Below are positions 1-8,221 of a stretch of 32,653 nt of DNA, one piece after another (within the stretch, counting starts at the first letter, position 1; every line of letters starts with the position of its first letter). Under the pieces are notes generated by a model, which saw only the letters and a program-made list of their open reading frames with translations, did no database searches and was not told the DNA's origin. Source of the stretch: Bacteroidota bacterium (GTDB lineage Bacteria > Bacteroidota > Bacteroidia > Chitinophagales > S012-47); assembly GCA_024276745.1 (NCBI GenBank), contig JAJRWN010000098.1, forward strand, positions 1 to 32,653, given 5' to 3'. The translations under genes were made by a program, and so were the position numbers.

Positions 1-986
1 GTGGAACTGATAACAATGCCGGGATTGAAATAGTGAACCGGAATACTGTCGAAACCTGAATAAATCGGTGCAGCTTCGTAAACATATATTTCGGCTCCGG
101 GGGCCATGCCTTTGGTCTTTGGGTCCAGGTTGCCTGCTCCAAGTATGGTGCCTGCTATGTGATCGCCATGAGAGCCATTGTTGAAACTAATATATTGTGC
201 CCCTATACGGCTGTCATAATCGATATGAGGACCTATCATTCCGTCATCTTGCAACATGACTTTTACTCCGCTACCATCATAAGTGCGGCCTCTGGGAAAT
301 CCGGGACTTAATATATTGGCCCGGTGCAAAGTTCTGCCTGTGTAGTTTTCGGCTTCAGAGGGCGGATCGACAGGCTCGATAAACTGTACAAAGGCCAGAC
401 TGGCCACTTCTTTGATTTTTTGATCGTTTATACTCAAACTGATACTGTTTCCAAAGCTGTTCTTACGGATAATTTTAAAGTGCTTCCTTTCAAATTCACC
501 GCTTACTTCAGACAGTTTTACTCCGGGATATAAACTTACAATGATGTCAATCATTCCTTTTCCGGGTACTGCCCAGGCAGGCAAAGGCAACTGGTCGAGT
601 AGGGGATGAATTTTTAAATCTGTTCCCGGCATGATGATACTGACTATATGCGTGGATGATAAAACATGCATATCCACAGCCTTATTAATTCTGGCATACC
701 ATGCTTTTTCGGGCAGATAATTTAATAAGTTTATTCCGGCTTTGCCTAAGCTTTGCTTTTCAGCTTCACCGGGAATGCGGCTGAATTGTATGATAGCAAA
801 ATAATTGCCTTGCCAGCTTGGCCATCCGGATGGAATGCCCCTTTCGCTTAATATGGATATATTGGCCGGAGGAATAATTTTTCCTGATTTTACCATTAAA
901 GGTATTCCTGTATGCTGAGAATACGCTTGAAAACTGAATGATATCAATAAAATAATTGAGCATAAATGCCTTCCATAACTTTTCAT
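1..986 (-). CDS. Secreted subtilisin-like serine protease (S8 family), N-terminal part, runs off left edge
   Basis: A continuous reading frame of about 328 codons starts at the ATG at 986-984 and is still open at base 1. It begins with a signal peptide (MKSYGRHLCSIILLISFSFQ, then AYSQ). About 200 residues of propeptide-like sequence follow. Then come two of the three subtilase catalytic motifs: the Asp motif VKVMLQDDGMIG near residue 245 (D-x-G), and the His motif NGSHGDHIAGTI near residue 270. The catalytic Ser block must lie beyond the left edge. In Bacteroidota such proteases are often multidomain with a C-terminal secretion (T9SS) domain, but that part is not visible. An alternative start at 1104 belongs to a different frame and would not give this protein. 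Family assignment is firm; substrate is unknown. Confidence 0.9.
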   Translation of the reverse strand, partial: MKSYGRHLCSIILLISFSFQAYSQHTGIPLMVKSGKIIPPANISILSERGIPSGWPSWQGNYFAIIQFSRIPGEAEKQSLGKAGINLLNYLPEKAWYARINKAVDMHVLSSTHIVSIIMPGTDLKIHPLLDQLPLPAWAVPGKGMIDIIVSLYPGVKLSEVSGEFERKHFKIIRKNSFGNSISLSINDQKIKEVASLAFVQFIEPVDPPSEAENYTGRTLHRANILSPGFPRGRTYDGSGVKVMLQDDGMIGPHIDYDSRIGAQYISFNNGSHGDHIAGTILGAGNLDPKTKGMAPGAEIYVYEAAPIYSGFDSIPVHYFNPGIVISS

Positions 987-1025
987 ATCCCTGGTTTTTA
1001 GATGTAATGGTAGGATTGAGAAAAC

Positions 1026-1033
1026 CAAATATA
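1026..1033 (-). promoter_or_regulatory. Bacteroidota -7 promoter box for the subtilase gene
   Basis: On the minus strand this reads TATATTTG, a perfect match to the Bacteroidota -7 consensus TAnnTTTG. It would give a leader of about 37 bases before the ATG at 986. No good TTG element is seen at the -33 position, so only the -7 half is convincing. Confidence 0.4.
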
Positions 1034-1134
1034 GCCAATTCCATTTCGATGGAGGTAGAATGTTTAAAAAATGACAAAAGCCTGCATAGTATGCAAGCAT
1101 TCATTAAATGTAAATATTATGTTCTTCTTTCTGC

Positions 1135-1218
1135 TTAGTATTTCAAGCTTCCGCCTTTAGTGATAGCCAGAAATAATACCATAAGATTAAGACCTAAAAT
1201 AATACTGCTGATAAGCAT
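1135..1218 (-). CDS. Possible 27-residue single-span membrane peptide
   Basis: ATG at 1218-1216, stop TAA at 1137-1135. The predicted peptide is one hydrophobic segment (MLISSIILGLNLMVLFLAIT) followed by a short KGGSLKY tail, the layout of a small membrane subunit or a chance frame. It lies between gpsA and the subtilase gene on the same strand. No ribosome-binding site or promoter is obvious, and I recognise no family. Treat as unproven. Confidence 0.2.
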   Translation of the reverse strand: MLISSIILGLNLMVLFLAITKGGSLKY

Positions 1219-1330
1219 GAGGATGTGGTTTAGGGGGATTTAAGAATAGCATTACTTACGGGTGTTCGGTGTATAAGTTACACTATCTTTAAATCAAATG
1301 ATGTGGTTTGTTTAAGAAAATGAATCGATG

Positions 1331-2386
1331 TTATAAGAAATCAACGTCAATACTGAAAGGATATTTCATCAGGTAGTTGAGCCCTTTCTCTACATCGAGA
1401 TGTTGGAACAGAATTTGGTAAAGGATATCGATAATAGGCGTTCTTATTTTGTGGTTGCGAGCGAGGAAATGAGTAATTCTAACGGTATTGACTCCTTCGG
1501 CCACTTCACTCATCCCGGCTAAAACTTCCTCCAGTGATTTTCCTTTGGCAATACCATAACCCACAGTAAAATTACGGCTTAAACGGCTGCTGCAGGTAGC
1601 AATTAAATCGCCTATTCCGGCAAGACCCATAAAAGCTTTCATATCGCTTCCCAGGGTAGTGCCGATTCGTATCATTTCGCCCCATCCTTTGGTAATCAGA
1701 TATGCTTTTGCATTTTCGCCAAAACCTAATCCGCTAAGCATTCCTGAAGCAATGGCAATGGTATTTTTTAAGGAACCCGATAATTCGGCACCGGTTATAT
1801 CATGACTGGAATAAACCTGAAACATCCTGCTTCTGAGTGCTTTCCGGCCTTCCTGTATCACTTCATCAAATTTGCTGGCAATTACTGTTGCAGCAGGTTG
1901 TCCGTCTGCAATTTCACTGGCAAGATTAGGCCCTGCCAGGCAGCCGATACGGATAACCACACTTTCCTCGGCAATAACTTCACTCATGGTTTTTATCCGG
2001 CTTTTATCAATTTTATTGATTTCCTTGCTATTGCCTACATCCAATCCTTTAGTGGTATGTATCAGAATGTGATCGGGATTCAGGAATGGCGATAAATTTT
2101 TCATCATATCCCGGAATGTTGCCGAGGGTATGGATGGGAATATTAATTTACACTGTTCACCAATTTCATTAAGTTGATTGCTTGCTCTTACGTTTGCATG
2201 GATATCACGCTTCAAATGCCGGTGATATTTATTAATTTCTGCCAATACTTTATCGTCACGGGTATAAAGTATTACCTTGTTGTTTTGAGCCAATAGATTG
2301 GCCATCACCGTTCCGAAACTTCCGGATCCGATGACTCCGATAGGAAAAGCCGATTCAGACAATTTGTTCAAAACCATAGTTAGCAA
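1331..2386 (-). CDS. gpsA: Glycerol-3-phosphate dehydrogenase [NAD(P)+]
   Basis: This enzyme makes sn-glycerol 3-phosphate from dihydroxyacetone phosphate in the cytoplasm, the entry point to phospholipid synthesis. The protein is 351 residues, slightly longer than usual. The Rossmann motif GVIGSGSFGT is at residues 17-26, GPNLASEI at 152-159, the catalytic-lysine motif GSLKNTIAIASG places K207, and the GLAGIGDLIATC signature is at 254-265. The Met1 start lies inside the 3' end of the upstream acyltransferase gene (32-base overlap); Met4 at 2377 is an equally good start with a 23-base overlap. The overlap suggests translational coupling with the acyltransferase that would consume its product. 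Confidence 0.95.
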   Translation of the reverse strand: MLTMVLNKLSESAFPIGVIGSGSFGTVMANLLAQNNKVILYTRDDKVLAEINKYHRHLKRDIHANVRASNQLNEIGEQCKLIFPSIPSATFRDMMKNLSPFLNPDHILIHTTKGLDVGNSKEINKIDKSRIKTMSEVIAEESVVIRIGCLAGPNLASEIADGQPAATVIASKFDEVIQEGRKALRSRMFQVYSSHDITGAELSGSLKNTIAIASGMLSGLGFGENAKAYLITKGWGEMIRIGTTLGSDMKAFMGLAGIGDLIATCSSRLSRNFTVGYGIAKGKSLEEVLAGMSEVAEGVNTVRITHFLARNHKIRTPIIDILYQILFQHLDVEKGLNYLMKYPFSIDVDFL

Positions 2387-4034
2387 GCCGGTTGTGGTAA
2401 TAAAGCAGCAATCGTAAGTTTTCTGTTTTTACAATAGCATTTTTTGAAATCTTTAATAAATTTTCTGCATGATAAATACCTAAATTTTTAATACCGTGTT
2501 CTATCAATTGATCTACCGGCCATTCAATTTCAGGGGCAATTAGTATGTCGCCTGCTTGATTCATTTTTTGCAGATGAACAGCTAGTTTTTTCACGTTTTC
2601 AGCCAATCGTTGATAATCGATTGTAATTTCCTTTACCGGGATTCTTAATAATTCATAAGTATCCATTTTAGGATTATCTTTTTCGATGAGCCGGTAAGCC
2701 ACAAAAGCCAGTACATGGCTGCTTAGCACATAATTCCATTTTTTATACGATAGAATAATGTTTTCGGCCAGTCTTTTGGTGAATTGGTGATCGCGCTGAT
2801 CGTCCTGAACAGGTTTACCGTTTAAATGGAAATATTTTTCTATTTCAATTGGTTTTCCGAATTGATCGAGACTGTTACCGGAATGATTTACAGGATTTCC
2901 AAATACGTCCATAGCCTGGCCTATTGAGAGTGCAAATTCTGATTTTGCCCATATAAATTTCACAATAAATTTAAATATTTTATAGGAAGTTGAAAGCGGA
3001 TCTTTCTCGGGGAAATATTTTTCTTTTCCGGTAGCTTTCAGGTAAGAGTTGATTAATACAGGGGCATCCAGCACAAAATGATAGCTTAAAATCAGTGGGA
3101 CAATAAATATTTTTCCTGCTTTTTCGTTCAGCATGTAGTTTTGTCTTTGAGCTTCTATGGCAGTGCCCAGCAAACCCATCTTCAATCTGTTTTCCATGCT
3201 TCCCGAGCGTGAACGGGTACCTCCGGGAAAGAATAATGAATGTCCTCCTTCGGTAAGCAATTCAGTAGAATAGGTTTTTAATACTTCGAGGTAAATCTTA
3301 TTCTTTTTACGTCTGTCGAGTTTATAGGCACCCAGTCGATTCATAAAATACGACATTAATTTGATGTTAAACAGGTTGAGCCCTGCACCATAAAAAAATG
3401 CCGGTAATCCAAGTGCTTTAATACCCCACCCCAATGCCAGTGAATCAAGATTGCTAAAATGTGTGGGTACTAAAACAATAGTTCCTTTTTTGGCCAGTTC
3501 GCGCACTTGGCCGGTGCAACCAACCAATCGTATTTTATCGTATATACTTCTTCTTTTCGATTTAGGATGTCTGATTTTTCTCGCCCTGGCATTGAGCAGT
3601 TTGGCAAATCCGTTGTCAACGATCCATTTGGCAAATTTATAGGTTGAGGGGTCAAAATATCCTACAATTTCTGCGGTGTATCGGTCAACAATCCGTTCAA
3701 GTAGTTTAATTTCTGCTGTTCCCGCTTCGTTTGGATTGCCAATTATTTCACCAGCTTCTATGCTTATTGTTTTCCAAAATGAGGCATCATCATCAGGATC
3801 GCTCGACCACCGGTTGCTTTTTATCCGTTTGATTTCCAAAAAAGCAGTTTCGCTGAGCAGTGCTGCTATCGGTTGCTTGTCTTTGCAATGTTGCAGGAGC
3901 TTGAGTATAGTTTTTTCTTTCCATGACTGTATCAGGGCCTCTTTATTTTGGCTTATTTTATAAATAGGCCAATCTTTAAAATCAGGTATTACAATATTAA
4001 ATTCCTGATTCGGATTTTCTTGATTTTTATTCAT
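2355..4034 (-). CDS. PlsB/PlsC-type glycerol-phosphate acyltransferase
   Basis: A 559-residue protein with an acyltransferase core in the middle. The catalytic HX4D motif is in VPTHFSNLDSL (H192, D197). The phosphate-binding block FFPGGTRSRSG is at 268-278, and VPLILSYHFVLDAP is at 312-325. The large N- and C-terminal extensions (about 180 and 220 residues) resemble the PlsB/GPAT group more than the 200-250-residue PlsC group. The probable reaction is acylation of glycerol 3-phosphate to lysophosphatidate at the inner membrane. It overlaps gpsA downstream and follows a lipid kinase gene 56 bases upstream, so substrate supply and use are linked. Whether it uses acyl-ACP, acyl-CoA or acyl-phosphate cannot be read from the sequence. 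Confidence 0.85.
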   Translation of the reverse strand: MNKNQENPNQEFNIVIPDFKDWPIYKISQNKEALIQSWKEKTILKLLQHCKDKQPIAALLSETAFLEIKRIKSNRWSSDPDDDASFWKTISIEAGEIIGNPNEAGTAEIKLLERIVDRYTAEIVGYFDPSTYKFAKWIVDNGFAKLLNARARKIRHPKSKRRSIYDKIRLVGCTGQVRELAKKGTIVLVPTHFSNLDSLALGWGIKALGLPAFFYGAGLNLFNIKLMSYFMNRLGAYKLDRRKKNKIYLEVLKTYSTELLTEGGHSLFFPGGTRSRSGSMENRLKMGLLGTAIEAQRQNYMLNEKAGKIFIVPLILSYHFVLDAPVLINSYLKATGKEKYFPEKDPLSTSYKIFKFIVKFIWAKSEFALSIGQAMDVFGNPVNHSGNSLDQFGKPIEIEKYFHLNGKPVQDDQRDHQFTKRLAENIILSYKKWNYVLSSHVLAFVAYRLIEKDNPKMDTYELLRIPVKEITIDYQRLAENVKKLAVHLQKMNQAGDILIAPEIEWPVDQLIEHGIKNLGIYHAENLLKISKNAIVKTENLRLLLYYHNRLANYGFEQIV

Positions 4035-4045
4035 AAAAGATGCAA

Positions 4046-4074
4046 CAAAATTAATTAATTCAACGGCTTTGCAA
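4046..4074 (-). promoter_or_regulatory. Bacteroidota promoter for the acyltransferase-gpsA pair
   Basis: On the minus strand there is TTG (4074-4072), an 18-base spacer, then TAATTTTG (4053-4046), a full match to TAnnTTTG. Transcription would start near 4043, leaving only about nine bases before the ATG at 4034. This promoter would let the pair be expressed separately from the lipid kinase upstream. Confidence 0.5.
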
Positions 4075-4090
4075 CAGAGCTTTCATTTGC

Positions 4091-5023
4091 TTAGCTTCTT
4101 ATGGGCACAATTACATTGAGGGTTGAAGGTATGACCGAAAAATCGACCGGGGTGCAGCCTGCCGTTTCCCCGTCCGTTTCAACCGGTACGGTTTCTGGAC
4201 TTGTCATGCTTAGCTGCTCTGTTCTGTATTGAGATACTTCTTTCATTTTTACAAAACTACCGCTGTAGAGACGTGGCAGATTGATTAATATTTTGAGTTT
4301 TGACATATTACCTACAACAGTTATATCCAGCAGTCCGTCATCGCTAATGGCATCTGGAGCTTGCTTCATACCTCCTCCATTATATTGCCCAATGGCTACG
4401 GCACCGGTAAGCAAAGGGCCTTCATATAGCCCCTCTTTCCATTGAAGATGAAGGGGTTTTATCTTTGTACTCATCAGTTCTTTGAGCATATACCATAGAT
4501 AGCCCAAGGTGCTTACACTGCCATTTTCAAATCTCTTTTTTTGTACGGCTTCCACAACTTCAGCATCGAAGCCTATACCGGCTATATTTGAAAAATAACG
4601 AATTGTTCCGGTATTGCTGAACACTGCTTTTCCGACATCAAGCAGTTTTTTATGCCCCCGGCAAAATATTTCAATAGCTTTTTTATAATCGTGGGGAATA
4701 TCCTGCGAACGACACCAGTCGTTTCCGGTTCCTACCGGTATGACTCCGATAGTTATTTCGCTTGTTTTTACTTCCGAATGGGTCATCATGGCATTAAGCA
4801 CTTCATTCATGGTTCCGTCTCCACCTATAATCAGGATTTGTTTAAATCCTTGATCAAGTGCTTCATGGGTCAGATTGATGGCATGATGAGGTTTTTCCGT
4901 AAAATGAAAGTCAAACAAGATTTGTTGATCTTCCAGTAAATGACGAATTTCAGACCAGTCTTTTTCGCCTTTTCCATTACCCGATTTCGGGTTGATAATT
5001 GTATACCAAATTTGTGTATTCAC
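4091..5023 (-). CDS. Diacylglycerol kinase family lipid kinase (YegS/DgkB-like)
   Basis: A 310-residue soluble lipid kinase of the DAGK catalytic family. The sequence opens with the strand-loop IINPKSGNGKG, then the ATP-binding GGDGTMNEVLNAM motif near residue 83, followed by GVIPVGTGNDWCRS. The C-terminal half carries the beta-sandwich typical of YegS/DgkB, including a GGGMKQAPDA segment and DGLLDI. Length is normal for the family. The probable role is phosphorylating diacylglycerol or a related lipid to recycle it into phosphatidate, which fits the neighbouring acyltransferase and gpsA genes. The true lipid substrate (diacylglycerol, a sphingoid base or another lipid) is not determinable. 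Confidence 0.88.
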   Translation of the reverse strand: MNTQIWYTIINPKSGNGKGEKDWSEIRHLLEDQQILFDFHFTEKPHHAINLTHEALDQGFKQILIIGGDGTMNEVLNAMMTHSEVKTSEITIGVIPVGTGNDWCRSQDIPHDYKKAIEIFCRGHKKLLDVGKAVFSNTGTIRYFSNIAGIGFDAEVVEAVQKKRFENGSVSTLGYLWYMLKELMSTKIKPLHLQWKEGLYEGPLLTGAVAIGQYNGGGMKQAPDAISDDGLLDITVVGNMSKLKILINLPRLYSGSFVKMKEVSQYRTEQLSMTSPETVPVETDGETAGCTPVDFSVIPSTLNVIVPIRS

Positions 5024-5135
5024 CTGGTATGCAAATAAAAGAATTTTATATGGTTTTTATGACTTTGCTTTACCGGACCGGCTATTTTTCAACGTTTATT
5101 GATAAACGGAATTACGGCACTGTTGGATAATTCCA

Positions 5136-6077
5136 TTAAAGGATACCCTTTTTTAAGCTTAGGGTAGTAGAGCCTATCAGATAGCCTTTATGGTATATTT
5201 CAATCGTATAGGTTCCCGGTATATAAGGCATATCCTGGCTCCAGTAGATACAATTTTCGGTATTCGAATCAGGATTATAGGGTACCGATTGTTTTTTGGT
5301 GTACAAACTATTTTCGCCTGATTCGGCCAGTGTAAAAGTACCGGAACCGAGCGATTCTACTGCCAAACTGGTGCCTTCAGGACTTACTATTCGAAGGATG
5401 ATATCCTGATTGCCGGCATCAGCTATCCGGTTGTTATTGAAGGTAAAACAAACTTTAATCTTTTCTGTCTTTTTTGCCATGTTGGTTGTTACCAGTTTCT
5501 TGTTTTTCTTCTCTCTGATGCCATATACGCTTAAATTTGCTAAAGACATTACCTGGCCTTTTTCAACTTTATCTTCAAGCTCTTTACTGTAATGTTTGCT
5601 TATTTCCAGGGTTTCAGTAAGATTCTCATTATCACTTTGCAATTGATCAACCTGTTGTTGCAGTGTGGCAATTTCTTCTAAATAACCGTTTTTTGTTGCT
5701 TCAAATTCTTCCTTTGCCTGTGATAAATCTTTTCTTAAATCGCTGATTTGTGCATTTCTGTTATTCAATCTCAGATTATACACATTTTTTAGAGAATCGA
5801 GTGATGACTGCATGGTTTCAATTTCCTTGTTCAGTGCTTCATTATCACCTTTTTGACTTTCAAGATTGGCCGATAAGGCGTCAATTTCAAGCATAAGCTT
5901 AGCTTTTGCTTCACTCAATTCTTTATTTTGTGCACTGAGTGCATTATTGTTCGATTTACTTTTTAAATTATTATACAATAGAAAGGCATTAACAAAAAGC
6001 AAAAGAATAATTAATATGATATAATATGATTTCTTTCTCCCTTTTAATTTGGAGCTGGCCTGACTTGATGCATTCAT
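5136..6077 (-). CDS. Membrane-anchored coiled-coil protein with C-terminal beta domain, function unknown
   Basis: 313 residues. A short basic N-terminus (GRKKS) precedes one transmembrane segment (YYIILIILLLFVNAFLLYN, about residues 18-36). A long heptad-rich region rich in E, K, L, N and Q follows (about 45-175), a predicted coiled coil. The last 130 residues (from about SLANLSVYGIREK) look like a beta-sandwich and contain repeated G-T/Y strands. Topology would place most of the protein outside the cytoplasm. I recognise the architecture from Bacteroidota genomes but know no function. It is divergent from the methyltransferase gene at 6160, with only 82 bases between. Confidence 0.7.
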   Translation of the reverse strand: MNASSQASSKLKGRKKSYYIILIILLLFVNAFLLYNNLKSKSNNNALSAQNKELSEAKAKLMLEIDALSANLESQKGDNEALNKEIETMQSSLDSLKNVYNLRLNNRNAQISDLRKDLSQAKEEFEATKNGYLEEIATLQQQVDQLQSDNENLTETLEISKHYSKELEDKVEKGQVMSLANLSVYGIREKKNKKLVTTNMAKKTEKIKVCFTFNNNRIADAGNQDIILRIVSPEGTSLAVESLGSGTFTLAESGENSLYTKKQSVPYNPDSNTENCIYWSQDMPYIPGTYTIEIYHKGYLIGSTTLSLKKGIL

Positions 6078-6159
6078 AAAATAATTGGTATATTTATTAA
6101 ATAATTAGGTTTAGAATTATGCGATTCTACGAAGTTTAGGTGATAAAGTTGAAGACCGG

Positions 6160-6756
6160 ATGACAATACACACAAATGAATATTGGGACGCTCGCTATCG
6201 CGCGGGTGAGACAAGATGGGATATTGGTAAAGTTTCACCTCCGCTAAAAGTATATTTTGATCAATTGGTTCATGACAAGCATAAAAAAATTTTGATACCC
6301 GGTTGTGGACGTGCCTACGAAGCCGTTTATTTAATCAAAAACGGTTTCCAGGAGGTATTTATTTTAGATTGGTCGAAACAAGCGCTTGATATGGTAAAGA
6401 AACGTTTTCCGCGAATTCCCGATAGCCATTTGATTTGCGATGATTTTTTTAACCATCAGGCAAAATATGATTTGATTATTGAACAAACATTTTTTTGTTC
6501 GCTCCATCCGGAACTCAGAAAAAAATATACCAAAAAAATGCATGCACTGTTAAAAATAGATGGCAAACTTATTGGTTTATTGTTTGACGATCCTTTGTTT
6601 GATAATCATCCTCCTTATGGAGGTAATGAAAAAATCTACCGGACTGTTTTTTCATCTTGTTTTAGAATTATTAAAATGGAGGCTTGTTATAATTCTATTG
6701 CCCCAAGGCAAGGCAGAGAATTGTTTTTTATCCTAAAACCCAAGCTACAATGTTAG
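6160..6756 (+). CDS. SAM-dependent methyltransferase, thiopurine methyltransferase (TPMT)-like
   Basis: 198 residues. The N-terminal block YWDARYRAGETRWDIGKVSP is characteristic of TPMT-like enzymes. The SAM-binding motif I is ILIPGCGRAYEAVYL, followed by VFILDWSKQALD (acidic residue for the ribose) and the motif IV region YDLIIEQTFFCSLHPE. Length matches bacterial TPMT homologues. These methylate thiols or other small nucleophiles; the natural substrate is unknown here. It overlaps the exonuclease gene by seven bases, so the two are almost certainly co-transcribed. Confidence 0.85.
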   Translation: MTIHTNEYWDARYRAGETRWDIGKVSPPLKVYFDQLVHDKHKKILIPGCGRAYEAVYLIKNGFQEVFILDWSKQALDMVKKRFPRIPDSHLICDDFFNHQAKYDLIIEQTFFCSLHPELRKKYTKKMHALLKIDGKLIGLLFDDPLFDNHPPYGGNEKIYRTVFSSCFRIIKMEACYNSIAPRQGRELFFILKPKLQC

Positions 6757-7493
6757 ATCAGTTAAGATTTGAACATCTTTTGGTTTTTGATATTGAAACC
6801 GTACCTGCTGCTAATGATTACCATAGTTTATCGCTCAGGGCACAAGAGCTTTGGGAACAAAAGAAAGGACGTTTTCGAGATGAAGATATCGAAGCGGCTG
6901 ATTATTATTTTAATAATGCGGGTATATTGGCCGAATTTGGTAAAGTAATTTGTATATCGGCCGGTATTTTTAAATGCAATGCAGATGCAACGATCGAACA
7001 ATTTAGAATAAAATCATATTACGGGCATGATGAAAAGGAGATTTTAGTAAAATTTTCTTCCTTACTCGACCGCTATTTCAATCATCCGGAAAAGCACATC
7101 ATGGCCGGTCATAATATTCGGGAGTTTGACGTTCCCTGGCTATGCAGACGAATGCTTATTCATGGTATAAAACTTCCCCAAATGCTAGAAGTGGCCGGTG
7201 CCAAACCATGGGAATTAAGCGATCGCTTTATCGATACCTTGCAATTGTGGAAATTTGGCGATTTCAAACATTATACCTCTTTGGATTTACTAAGTGAACT
7301 CTTTAATATACCTACTCCAAAGGATCAGATTTCGGGCAAAGATGTGGCCCGGGTATATTGGATTGATAAGGATTTGGAGGCTATTGCGAAATATTGTGAA
7401 AAAGATGTATTGGCCGAAGCCCGGCTAATCATGCATTTTAAAGGCATAGAACCTCTCCGAGATGATCAGGTTATTGGTGGTGATTTTTCTTAA
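6750..7493 (+). CDS. DEDDy-type 3'-5' exonuclease (PolB-exonuclease-like)
   Basis: 247 residues comprising a stand-alone DnaQ-superfamily exonuclease domain, without a polymerase. Exo I is LLVFDIETVP (D-x-E, near residue 15). Exo II is MAGHNIREFDVPWLCRRM (N-x3-F-D). Exo III is KYCEKDVLAEARL, with the Tyr and Asp of the YX3D signature that defines the DEDDy subgroup. All metal-binding acids are present, so it should be active on single-stranded DNA or RNA ends. The start ATG lies inside the end of the methyltransferase gene. The 3' end overlaps the convergent membrane-protein gene by 23 bases. The biological substrate is unknown. Confidence 0.85.
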   Translation: MLDQLRFEHLLVFDIETVPAANDYHSLSLRAQELWEQKKGRFRDEDIEAADYYFNNAGILAEFGKVICISAGIFKCNADATIEQFRIKSYYGHDEKEILVKFSSLLDRYFNHPEKHIMAGHNIREFDVPWLCRRMLIHGIKLPQMLEVAGAKPWELSDRFIDTLQLWKFGDFKHYTSLDLLSELFNIPTPKDQISGKDVARVYWIDKDLEAIAKYCEKDVLAEARLIMHFKGIEPLRDDQVIGGDFS

Positions 7494-8142
7494 TGTTTGC
7501 TTGCAGCGAACCAATGACAGGATTGGCTTCTGAATAACCGGCTGCCAGAAAAAAGATAAAGGTACTTAGTGCAACAATGACGTGGCTAATATCATTATAA
7601 TTAAACCATACGGCCACCGAGATTTTTAAGGAAAAAATGATGGCGGCAATGGTGGCGGTAAGCACTCCTCCAACTAAAAACAAACTTCCTCTGTTTCCAC
7701 TACGAAGAAATTGAATAAGATTGAGCGGCATGACGATACCAAGAAGCAAAATAACAGCATGCAATACTACAATCCGGAAATCGAGGGTAATAAAAGTGAG
7801 GATAATCATGCCTGCTGAACCTATAACGATAAAATGGCTCAAATAGAACTTTAAAGTTTGTTTATCGGATGCATAAAGATGTTCTATCCCGGCTAATGAC
7901 AAGAGTAATACGGCCAGCATGCCTGAAATCCATCCGGGTAATTTCCAGGCCATATCAATATGATTGATCATAGCATGCCCAACAATGCCGGCAGTAAATG
8001 TAGAAATGGAAAACATGAGAAAGTAAAAAACAAAATAAGCAATCATCCGGCTAGGACGTTCTAATTTCCTGAGCTTTAGATAAGCCAGCAAGCTTACCAC
8101 GGCAATCAGTAAATCAGTTAGTACGGTAATGGGTTCATTCAT
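7471..8142 (-). CDS. Polytopic membrane protein, DUF6962-like, function unknown
   Basis: I chose the ATG at 8142, giving 223 residues that begin MNEPITVLTDLLIAVVSLLA. The upstream ATG at 8253 would add 37 residues with no membrane segment and would run into the divergent ABC gene at 8222. The protein is almost entirely hydrophobic, with about six or seven helices, among them FVFYFLMFSISTFTAGIVGH and VVLHAVILLLGIVMPLNLIQ. Membrane histidines include HAMINH, HLYA and SHFIVIG. The layout resembles the DUF6962 membrane family as I remember it; no biochemical role is known to me. It converges on the exonuclease gene with a 23-base overlap. Confidence 0.65.
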   Translation of the reverse strand: MNEPITVLTDLLIAVVSLLAYLKLRKLERPSRMIAYFVFYFLMFSISTFTAGIVGHAMINHIDMAWKLPGWISGMLAVLLLSLAGIEHLYASDKQTLKFYLSHFIVIGSAGMIILTFITLDFRIVVLHAVILLLGIVMPLNLIQFLRSGNRGSLFLVGGVLTATIAAIIFSLKISVAVWFNYNDISHVIVALSTFIFFLAAGYSEANPVIGSLQANIKKNHHQ

Positions 8143-8164
8143 AAATGATATAAAAAAATCAATG

Positions 8165-8172
8165 TAGTTTTG
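8165..8172 (+). promoter_or_regulatory. Possible -7 promoter box for the ABC gene
   Basis: TAGTTTTG matches TAnnTTTG and lies 49 bases before the ATG at 8222. No TTG element is visible at the expected upstream distance, so support is partial. Confidence 0.3.
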
Positions 8173-8221
8173 ACAAGCACGAAGATAGCAAATCATTTGA
8201 TTTAGCTTAATTTTAGGGCTT

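Larger units (their letters stand above)
987..1330. other. 344-base intergenic stretch between gpsA and the subtilase gene
   Basis: The stretch holds the -7 box at 1026-1033 and one possible 27-codon frame (1135-1218, minus). I see no strong terminator hairpin, no repeat and no RNA gene here. Confidence 0.6.

Noticed and set aside
766-1104. 112-codon minus-strand frame starting at 1104
   Set aside because: It overlaps the subtilase gene in another frame; the frame from 986 has a signal peptide and the catalytic motifs, so this is a shadow.
5136-6077. Chromosome-partition or SMC-like role for the coiled-coil protein
   Set aside because: It has an N-terminal membrane helix and no ATPase motifs; the resemblance is only to generic coiled coil.
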